A stretch of 64,000 nt of DNA from Panopea generosa (taxonomy: Eukaryota > Mollusca > Bivalvia > Adapedonta > Hiatellidae), in NCBI GenBank assembly GCA_029582155.1, contig CM055905.1, positions 65,129,952 through 65,193,951 on the forward strand, written 5' to 3'. The position numbers and the translations under genes are program-made. The notes under the pieces are model-generated. The model had not been told where the DNA came from. It saw nothing but the letters and a program-made list of their open reading frames with translations, and made no database searches. Within the stretch, counting starts at the first letter, position 1. Every line of letters starts with the position of its first letter. Below, one piece after another: positions 55,620 to 64,000 of the stretch.

Positions 55620-56055
55620 TCCGGACCTACAGATGAAGGAGGTAGTATTAAAACTTTAGTTGCCTTTTGCTCTATTTTCAGGACTTTACATTGCTTTGAT
55701 TTATTTATTCTTATGATGTGTTAAATGGTCAATATTTTAGAAATCACCACTGAAAATTTGATGCTGATACCAGGTTTCTAGACAATTCTGTGACATTTTA
55801 GATTTGATGGGTGGAATGGTATTGGTGATGCATTGTTGGCGTATTATTTCTCTGGAAATTGACAGGTCCTTCAAAAACTTTGAATTTAAAAAAAAAACCT
55901 TGTCAACATATGTATTTTTTTGTTTATATTTGCAGATATTGACCCAGTCAAGAATTTGAGCCCAGACACATGCTGCATATTTGGATTTTTCACAGTGTTG
56001 TTGACAATAATGTTACAATGGAGCTCTATGGGAAATTTAATTGTGGTGTGAGACG
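55620..56055. repeat. 436-bp direct repeat, right copy
   Basis: Right copy of 50076-50514. It joins directly to a truncated first unit of the NUBPL exon array (GACG|ACTAGATTATTTATTTG). Confidence 0.9.
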
Positions 56056-58790
56056 ACTAGATTATTTATTTGTGGTCATGCCACCTGGTACAGGAGACAC
56101 TCAACTCTCCATGTCACATGACCTCTAGTCTTGACTATGGTTATATTTTATGTTTAGGTTGCATGGAGCCCACTGGATTATTTATTTGTGGACATGTCAC
56201 CTGGTACAGGGGACACTCAACTCTCCATGTCACATGACTTCTAGTCTTGACTTTATTTATATTTTATGTTTAGGTTGCATGGAGCCAACTGGATTATTTA
56301 TTTGTGAACATGTCACCTAGTACAGGGGGCACTCAACTCTCCATGTCACATGACTTCTAGTCTTGACTATGTTTATATTTTATGTTTAGGTTGCATTGAG
56401 CCCACTGGATTATTTATTTGTGGACATGTCACCTAGTACAGGGGACACTCAACTCTCCATGTCACATGACTTCTAGTCTTGACTATGTCTATATTTTATG
56501 TTTAGGTTGCATGGAGCCCACTGGATTATTTATTTGTGAACATGTCACCTAGTACAGGGGGCACTCAACTCTCCATGTCACATGACTTCTAGTCTTGACT
56601 TTGTTTATATTTTATGTTTAGGTTGCATGGAGCCCACTGGATTATTTATTTGTGGACATGCCACCTAGTACAGGGGGCACTCAACTCTCCATGTCACATG
56701 ACTTTTAGTCTTGACTATGTTTATATTTTATGTTTAGGTTGCATGGAGCCCACTGGATTATTTATTTGTGGACATGCCACCTAGTACAGGGGACACTCAA
56801 CTCTCCATGTCACATGACTTCTAGTCTTGACTATGTTTATAATTTATGTTTAGGTTGCATGGAGCCCACTGGATTATTTATTTGTGGACATGTCACCTGG
56901 TACAGGGGACACTCAACTCTCCATGTCACATGACTTCTAGTCTTGACTTTGTTTATATTTTATGTTTAGGTTGCATGGAGCCCACTGGATTATTTATTTG
57001 TGGACATGTCACCTGGTACAGGGGACACTCAACTCTCCATGTCACATGACTTCTAGTCTTGACTTTGTTTATATTTTATGTTTAGGTTGCATGGAGCCCA
57101 CTGGATTATTTATTTGTGGACATGCCACCTAGTACAGGGGGCACTCAACTCTCCATGTCACATGACTTTTAGTCTTGACTTTGTTTATATTTTATGTTTA
57201 GGTTGCATGGAGCCCACTGGATTATTTATTTGTGGACATGCCACCTAGTACAGGGGACACTCAACTCTCCATGTCACATGACTTCTAGTCTTGACTATGT
57301 TTATATTTTATGTTTAGGTTGCATGGAGCCCACTGGATTATTTATTTGTGGACATGCCACCTAGTACAGGGGACACTCAACTCTCCATGTCACATGACTT
57401 TTAGTCTTGACTATGTTTATATTTTATGTTTAGGTTGCATGGAGCCCACTGGATTATTTATTTGTGGACATGCCACCTAGTACAGGGGACACTCAACTCT
57501 CCATGTCACATGACTTTAGTCTTGACTATGTTTATATTTTATGTTTAGGTTGCATGGAGCCCACTGGATTATTTATTTGTGGACATGCCACCTGGTACAG
57601 GGGGCACTCAACTCTCCATGTCACATGACTTTTAGTCTTGACTATGTTTATATTTTATGTTTAGGTTGCATGGAGCCCACTGGATTATTTATTTGTGGAC
57701 ATGCCACCTGGTACAGGGGGCACTCAACTCTCCATGTCACATGACTTTTAGTCTTGACTATGTTTATATTTTATGTTAAGGTTGCATGGAGCCCACTGGA
57801 TTATTTATTTGTGGACATGCCACCTAGTACAGGGGACACTCAACTCTCCATGTCACATGACTTTTAGTCTTGACTATGTTTATATTTTATGTTTAGGTTG
57901 CATGGAGCCCACTGGATTATTTATTTGTGGACATGCCACCTGGTACAAGGGACACTCAACTCTCCATGTCACATGCCTTCTAGTCTTGACTATGTTTATA
58001 TTTTATGTTTAGGTTGCATGGAGCCCACTGGATTATTTATTTGTGGACATGCCACCTAGTACAGGGGGCACTCAACTCTCCATGTCACATGACTTTTAGT
58101 CTTGACTATGTTTATATTTTATGTTTAGGTTGCATGGAGCCCACTGGATTATTTATTTGTGGAATTGCCACCTAGTACAGGGGACACTCAACTCTCCATG
58201 TCACATGACTTCTAGTCTTGACTATGTTTATATTTTATGTTTAGGTTGCATGGAGCCCACTGGATTATTTATTTGTGGACATGTCACCTGGTACAGGGGA
58301 CACTCAACTCTCCATGTCACACGACTTTTAGTCTTGACTATGTTTATATTTTATGTTTCGGTTGGCTGGAGCCCACTGGATTATTTATTTGTGGACATGC
58401 CACCTAGTACAGGGGGCACTCAACTCTCCATGTCACATGACTTTTAGTCTTGACTATGTTTATATTTTATGTTTCGGTTGCATGGAGCCCACTGGATTAT
58501 TTATTTGTGGACATGCCACCTGGTACAGGGGACACTCAACTCTCCATGTCACATGACTTCTAGTCTTGACTTTGTTTATATTTTATGTTTCGGTTGCATG
58601 GAGCCAACTGGATTATTTATTTGTGAACATGTCACCTAGTACAGGGGACACTCAACTCTCCATGTCACATGACCTCTAGTCTGGACTATGTTTATATTTT
58701 ATGTTTAGGTTGCATGGAGCCCACTGGATTATTTATTTGTGGACATGCCACCTGGTACAGGGGACACTCACTTCTCCATTTCACAGACTA
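56046..58790 (+). repeat. 116-bp tandem array of the NUBPL Walker B exon, 24 copies
   Basis: Each unit contains acceptor TATATTTTATGTTTAG, exon copy [15 protein letters not shown](G/S)TG and QLSMS, then a stop-rich spacer TTCTAGTCTTGACT. Unit starts are spaced at 116 bp (for example 56737, 56853, 56969, 57085), with one 115-bp unit near 57548. Most middle units have CCTAGTACAGGG(G)(G/A)C, giving PPSTGG or PPSTGD, while others keep PPGTGD. Only the last unit continues into SISQTIPIN with a donor. Plus-strand 67-codon frames over the array are shadows. Confidence 0.95.
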
Positions 58791-58802
58791 TACCAATAAA
58801 TG
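58709..58802 (+). CDS. NUBPL: NUBPL-like exon with DMPPGTGD (last array copy)
   Basis: 94-nt exon (acceptor ATGTTTAG, donor AATG|GTACAC, phase 0 to 1). It encodes [20 protein letters not shown] then [19 protein letters not shown] is the Walker B/switch II signature of Mrp/NBP35 ATPases, and LS(I/V)SQ.IPI is the expected continuation. It is the only array copy with the correct 3' end, so it is the likely functional exon. The 23 preceding copies present competing acceptors but no consensus donor. Confidence 0.85.
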
Positions 58803-60227
58803 GTACACATTCATTTCATTTAAAGGATATTATTTTTTTATTGTTATTCATAAATTTTACAAAGGATGTTGAATAAGTTCTTGTACAAATCCTGTTACAA
58901 GGGCTGTTGAACAAGTTCTTGTATAAATCCTGCTTGATGTTTTCCTTGTGTCCGGTGCCTTGTTCCAGGGCACAATAATGGTCCTGCTAGAGTTGTCATC
59001 TGTGAGCTACTGTTCCAGGAAACTATATGCTGCAAAAAGGATATGTGTACTATTGGAAATGTTTATAGCTCACCTGTTTCAAACAGAGACACATAACCAA
59101 CGATTGGCAACTGGTGGCAATTGTATAAATTCCAGGTGGCACATTTGTGCATTATATAAATCTTGGAAACACAACTCATCCTGAACCAAACAACATGTTT
59201 TTTGTGATTTTGGTATGAAAAGAAAGGTCTTGATTGTAAATTTGGGAGGTGAACTTTTCTATTTTAACTTTTAAGAAATGAAGAAATTTAAACTTACAGT
59301 TATTTTTGTGTGATCATTTTCTCATTTTTAGCCCATTTTTAAAGTAAGAAATAATAAAAATGTCTTTAAATATAAAATGAAAATTTCGCAACTAATGACA
59401 AAATTACTTTTTCATCTTTCTACGCATTTTTTTTATTTCTATTTTATGTCGTTAAAACGTATTATTTAAATCAAGCACATTACCATTATCTGTTAAAAAA
59501 ATAAATATTTTGTGAAAATTTAAACAATTTTCCTATTCAATCCGTAATAATTTAAATTCAGAACAAAAAAAAAAATAATTCATATTTCGAAATAGACATA
59601 ATTTTTTATCAGTTTAGCTTTGGTATCGATTTGTTTAAATTCAGACAAAGATTCAAAGAGTTATTAAAGAAATACTAAAGGTGCCACCTTGAATTCCAGC
59701 TGTGTACATTATATTCCTTACCATGTGTACACTCTCACTCTCCCCGCATTTTTTCCTCTATAAAAATAATTTTTAGCTTCTAAGGAAGTATTTTAAGTCT
59801 GCTGGTTCGTCCATCCATGATTCACGCTAAATAGCTATTGTTGATGATGTATATACTTATCAATATACCTTGTTTTGGATTGTGTTTCAATTTTTCTCAT
59901 CATATCTTAAATAAGTTGTTTCCCCTTCTCCACTTTTTAACTCAAAATTGTATTTTAGTCTTTTTAGTTTAGTTTACTTTGGTATTTTAATAACAAGGAG
60001 CAAATATTGCATGATTAGAGAAAAAATATAACTCAAAAGTGCATATTAGACATATTAATTTAATAACTCCGAACAAATAATTCCTGATTAGATAATTTGG
60101 TCACCCTCAAACAAACTTTTATTGATGTGTTTGCTGCACACTTTTTTATTGAGTACTGTGGAATAGTCAAACACACTGTACATGTTTTGTTTTAATCCAC
60201 TCTTACCATTATTTTGAACATTGTTTT
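58803..60227. other. AT-rich intron, expected NUBPL exons not found
   Basis: I looked for VIVSTPQ, NMS, CPKC and HIFG coding on the plus strand and found none. 58860-59200 has a duplicated GAATAAGTTCTTGTA(C/T)AAATC piece; the rest is AT-rich. Confidence 0.4.
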
Positions 60228-60496
60228 GAATATTTAGCATCATTTTTTGTCATAGATGATCAGTCAACCTATCCATTCTTTCCTTGGATCCTAGAAGGTT
60301 AACCAGGGCTCGAACAATCCCATCTACACAAGTTACTGATAACTTTGCGACTTGAATCAGCGATGAGAGAAGATTGACAATGGGATGTAATGCATATATC
60401 AACCATCACAGAGACTGTGGGTGGGCAGACATTCAAAACATGACCCCTGGATTTATAGTCAGACACGCTACCAGTTTGGCTAACCGAGCCAGCCAT
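60228..60496 (-). repeat. tRNA-derived SINE, family A
   Basis: Minus strand: GGCTCGGTTAGCCAAACTGG (A box), then CCAGGGGTCATGTTTTGAAT (B-box relic), body CACAGTCTCTGTGATGGTTG, tail side GGATCCAAGGAAAGAATGG. Confidence 0.75.
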
Positions 60497-60870
60497 CTAT
60501 CAGTCTTCAGCTGACAAGTCACACAAATACTGCATTGCTTCTCTCGTATATATACATGTACATGTATTTGACCTGGTGGGGATTTGAACTCTTGGGTTGC
60601 ATTTCACACAATGCATCTGATCCTGGGTCATTCTGTTACAGATTCATTTTCTCATCTGAGAGTGTACTGTAAAGACCAGAAAAAATATACACCATATGAA
60701 TTATAAAATTACTATGAGTTATTTCCTCTCAATGCAAGTTATTTAGATTCATGCTTAAAATACACCTTCATTTTACTTTTTTTAAAGCAGCGCAAAACAG
60801 AATACAGTGCAATTGATACTTGTCTTAACAAAACATAAATACATTAATATATGAATCATGTCAACTTCAG

Positions 60871-60953
60871 GTGATGTTCCATTAAACAGATGTATATGGG
60901 AAACCAGTGATTCTGGGCAACCTATAGCTGTGTCCCAGCCAGATAGTCCACAG
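60871..60953 (+). CDS. NUBPL: NUBPL-like exon GDVPLNRCIWETSDSGQPI
   Basis: 83-nt exon (acceptor CTTCAG, donor CAG|GTAATG; phase 1 to 0). It encodes DVPLNRCIWETSDSGQPIAV then SQPDSPQ. It matches the LGD(I/V)PL...IRE.SD.G.P(I)...P.S.. region of NUBPL. The Arg of IRE is Trp here. Its start phase equals the end phase of the exon at 58802, so direct joining would keep the frame even without the missing middle segment. Confidence 0.88.
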
Positions 60954-61020
60954 GTAATGAAAATGTACATCAGAGGCGAAATGATGATTCCATCTGCACA
61001 TGTCACATTATTTTAGTGTT

Positions 61021-61345
61021 CCTAGGTTTTGGCCAATTACAAGCAGGCATGATTCCATCTGTGTATGTCACATAGTTTGAGATTTCCTAGGTTTTGGCCA
61101 ATTACAAGCAGGCATGATTCCATCTGTGTATGTCACATAGTTTGAGATTTCCTAGGTTTTGGCTAAATACAAGCAGGTATGACTTTATCTGTGTATGTCA
61201 CATAGTTTGAGATTTCCTAGGTTTTGGCCAATTACAAGCAGGCATAATTTCATCTCCGCATGTCACGTAGTTTGAATTTCCTAGGTTTTGGCCAATTACA
61301 ACCATCTTAGTTGTAAGACAGCATAGTGATTGCCCTGTAAGATTG
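61021..61345. repeat. 65-bp tandem repeat, 5 copies
   Basis: CCTAGGTTTTGGCCAATTAC starts at 61021, 61086, 61151, 61216 and 61280, with AAGCAGGCATGATTCCATCT and GTATGTCACATAGTTTGAGA between. Confidence 0.9.
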
Positions 61346-61494
61346 TTGCACTATCCAACCATCTCCCAATTTCTATCTAATGCCATCTTCATGTGCTTAG
61401 CCGTTGCCATGGTCAGTGTAAAAATAGTCAAAATAGTCTGAAAACATTTATTTCCAACATATCATGCCTATATATACTCACTGATCCTGTATTG

Positions 61495-61875
61495 CCAGAA
61501 GGATATATAATTATGTTAGTATAATATATTGAAAAAGATTTCGTAACATGGACTTTAAACCTAGGTTAGACTAAAATAGATTTCACGCTTAAAATTTACA
61601 CATATTTTGTGACGTATTAAATGAGTCCCGTGATTTCATTTTGGTTTCATTTTGATCTGTCATACACACCTTAAAATTTGATTCATCTTATAAAAAAGTC
61701 TGAATGACGATGTGAAGATCGTCAAGCAGTATTTAAGTGCTGTCTATTTTTAGAATGGGCATTTCGTTTAAATTTTACCACTCCGATTTAAATATCGAAT
61801 GTGTCACATTTTGTGGATTTGATATACCAAACCATTTGAATTCTATTTATTTATTTATCCATCTTAAAGATAATT
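61495..61875. repeat. MITE family 1 copy, reverse orientation
   Basis: AAACCTAGGTTAGACTAAAA, TGTGACGTATTAAATGAGTC and CTGTCTATTTTTAGAATGGG are the reverse complement of the 23353-23874 copy. The frame at 61737 is a shadow. Confidence 0.65.
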
Positions 61876-62604
61876 TTATTTCTAAAGACATTGATAGGGT
61901 CCACCATGTCCGATTAACAGCATGTTTGTGTTCCTTGCCAATATAATCCCTTTAAAAAATAAAATCTAAAAAATAAAAATACAGACATTTATAGGGTTTT
62001 TCCAGATACTCTCCCTTTAAAATGACCAATTATGAAACTTTCACTGTATCTAATATGGCTTTGCTGATCAGTGATATTTGTCATCTTGACAAATGATTAA
62101 TTTTATCAAGGACATAGATAGAAAATAAAAAGAAACTGTTTCAGATTTCATGAACGCTCACATATTCACGCAATATCTCATGACATTTCGTTTTTCAATT
62201 ATCCTAACTTGCATTCATTTCAGGAACACATATACCAATCAAAAGTCTTTCTTTTCTTAATGAAATAGTTCTCTACAAAACAAGAACATTCACATTAAAT
62301 GGTGTTTAAATTTTTTGAAGTACAATAAATATGTAATACTGCAACTGTAAAAAACAAGGAAAGTACATGACATTTATTTCAAACCGCAATAATTTCAAAT
62401 CTAGATCATTTGCATGTTTAAAACATTCTAAAAAATCTAACGTTACATACAGCTTACATTTTATGTATAAGAAATCTGTTTCCTGCGAAATCTGAATGAT
62501 TAATTTGCTAAATTATTAATTCTTCGCAAGCTATTTTATCAATATTTAGAAGAGAGATGCAAGTTTCCTATTTTCAATTTAAGTTCTTAATTTTATGCTT
62601 TCAG
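61876..62604. other. last intron of the NUBPL-like gene
   Basis: AT-rich, no exon or repeat boundary recognised. Confidence 0.35.
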
Positions 62605-62682
62605 ATGGGAGTATACAGATCCATTGCTAGGAAGGTTTCACAAAAGTTGTCTACGGCCCACAAAACTGGGGGAAATACTTGA
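62605..62682 (+). CDS. NUBPL: NUBPL-like terminal exon
   Basis: After acceptor GCTTTCAG the frame reads MGVYRSIARKVSQKL then STAHKTGGNT and TGA at 62680-62682. (A/V)Y..IA..V...L is the C-terminal helix of NUBPL. Phase 0 matches the previous exon. Confidence 0.85.
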   Translation: MGVYRSIARKVSQKLSTAHKTGGNT

Positions 62683-62773
62683 TAGAGTTACGTGAACAGT
62701 GATATTTTACATGGATTAGATTGATCCGACATACACAGTAAATGATGCAGTCATTGCATATAAAAGAGTGTAC

Positions 62774-62779
62774 AATAAA
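62774..62779 (+). terminator. polyadenylation signal AATAAA
   Basis: A canonical hexamer lies 92 bp after the NUBPL-like stop codon, followed by AGTTGAAGTGA. A normal spacing for a 3' UTR end. Confidence 0.6.
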
Positions 62780-62820
62780 AGTTGAAGTGACGGTCCTCTT
62801 GATCGTTTACAGTTAAAAAC

Positions 62821-63160
62821 TGAACACAGCCATTATACAGGTCCACACACAGCAGAAATCACAATAATGCCTTCATCCGTGCCATTGAGAGTGATATGTG
62901 TTAACTGAACACAGACATTATACAGGTCCACACACAGCAGTAATCACAATAATGACCTCATCCGTGCCATTGAGAGTGATATGTGTTAACTGAACACAGA
63001 CATTATACAGGTCCACACACAGCAGTAATCACAATAATGACCTCATCCGTGCCATTGAGAGTGATATGTGTTAACTGAACACAGACATTATACAGGTCCA
63101 CACACAGCAGTAATCACAACAATGCCTTCATCCGTGCCATTGAGAGTGATATGTGTTAAC
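62821..63160. repeat. 85-bp tandem repeat, 4 copies
   Basis: TGAACACAG(A/C)CATTATACAG starts at 62821, 62906, 62991 and 63076. The unit includes CACACACAGCAG(T/A)AATCAC and GAGAGTGATATGTGTTAAC. Confidence 0.92.
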
Positions 63161-63344
63161 TTTGCGCGAGTAACGTGATATATAATTCATGAAAAATAAA
63201 AAAAGCACTAACAGTTTGATAGGCTATCTTATTTTGGTAAGATAATAGTTTCTGATCAATTACTTCTGAAAGGGGTTATGTATGTAATGAATATATGGTG
63301 TGTAGCAGTATAATTATAATAAATAAGTTCGATATTTGCCAACA

Positions 63345-63668
63345 TCAGTTGAATTTTACAAGAATTATGGTCCTTTTTTCGACTTTAGCTTTTGAAATAA
63401 AAACAACAACATATGGCGGGGTCATCCGTGTCTTCTGAACAAGTTTTAGTTTATATCTGAAATACTGTTTACAAAAAGGTGCAAAACCGCACACAAACAA
63501 ATAGTATAAACCAGGAAAAACATGTCCGATGTAACCGTAATCAGATGGATTATAGCAACTATTGATTATACAGAAATTAACAAATGCTAGATCTAGACAT
63601 GTGTGGTGTTGTGTTTTAGCAGAAACAGAAATGTTCCTGTCTCTTGTGATCACGTGTTTTCTAGACAT
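63345..63668 (-). other. open frame with weak GPCR TM7-like stretch
   Basis: A minus-strand frame of about 107 codons contains LAFVNFCIINSCYNPSDYGY, which recalls the NSC.NP..YG ending of transmembrane segment 7 in rhodopsin-type receptors, then GHVF and a hydrophobic stretch. There is no TM6 or earlier part in frame. This could be a retro-fragment or chance. Confidence 0.2.
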
Positions 63669-64000
63669 ACTTTGATCAGTTCATTAACAGACATACTTAA
63701 ATCAGTTCATTGACAGACATACTTTGATCAGTTCATTGACAGACATACTTTGATCAGTTCATTGTCAGGCATACTTTGATCAGTTCATTGTCAGACATAC
63801 TTTGATCAGGACATACTTTGATCAGTTCATTGACAGACATACTTTAATCAATTCATTGTCAGGCATACTTTCATCAGTTCATTGTCAGACATACTTTGAT
63901 CAGGACATACTTTGATCAGTTCATTGACATGCATACTTTTATCAGTTCATTGACAGACATACTTTGATCAGTTCATTGTCAGACTTACTTTGAACAGTTC
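63665..64000. repeat. 26-bp tandem minisatellite running off the right edge, about 13 copies
   Basis: Unit CAGACATACTTTGATCAGTT plus CATTGA, with some partial units (ATCAGGACATACTTTGATCA). It continues beyond the window. Confidence 0.92.

Noticed and set aside
50076-56055. LTR retrotransposon reading of the 436-439 bp direct repeats
   Set aside because: No TG...CA ends, primer-binding site, polypurine tract, gag, RT or integrase between them.
56730-58556. Several 67-108 codon plus-strand frames with [14 protein letters not shown]
   Set aside because: They are out-of-frame readings of the 116-bp NUBPL exon array.

Overview
This window is AT-rich metazoan nuclear DNA. Genes are split into short exons with GT/AG introns, and coding density is very low. 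It is full of tRNA-derived SINEs, MITE-like inverted repeats, Tc1 transposons and young tandem arrays. Expanded death-fold and Roc-GTPase architecture, a DZIP3-type HEPN domain and the repeat types all suggest a lophotrochozoan, most likely a bivalve mollusc. The species cannot be named from sequence alone.

Left half (about 2.5-35.9 kb, minus strand): one long gene. I reconstructed twelve coding exons whose splice phases agree at every junction. In order the product has a DZIP3-like HEPN domain with an intact R-N-x4-H motif, a coiled-coil/linker region, a Gln/Pro-rich repeat, a death domain, an Asn/Gln-rich repeat with a glycine-rich beta-prone segment, a CARD, and a Roc-type GTPase (GHSGVGKT and WDFAGQ) split by an acidic linker. 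It runs off the left edge, where COR or further domains are expected. The first half of the death domain is encoded by two adjacent alternative 83-nt exons that cannot be used together without a frameshift, so they look mutually exclusive. The combination of a putative RNase module, two death-fold adaptors and a ROCO GTPase resembles an innate-immune or cell-death signalling protein. This is the main candidate for an undescribed system.

Middle (about 38.1-40 kb, plus strand): a small secreted Kunitz/BPTI gene with a signal-peptide exon and one Kunitz exon. Its predicted P1 residue is Tyr.

Right half (about 42.8-62.7 kb, plus strand): a NUBPL/IND1-like Mrp-family P-loop ATPase (mitochondrial complex I Fe-S assembly factor). 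The exon that encodes the DMPPGTGD motif is amplified into a 116-bp tandem array of 24 copies, with two more copies upstream. Only the last copy keeps the proper 3' end. Two expected segments, including the one that carries CxxC in the family, were not found. Between the two sets of copies lies about 5.1 kb flanked by nearly identical 436-439 bp direct repeats. It holds a His-Me finger (I-PpoI-type) endonuclease ORF, a decayed Mutator-like transposase and six copies of a ~400-bp tandem repeat.

The rest is intron or intergenic sequence with SINEs, several MITE families, a nearly intact Tc1 element (18.8-20.3 kb), two decayed Tc1 copies, a LINE RT relic and several minisatellites, including one that runs off the right edge.
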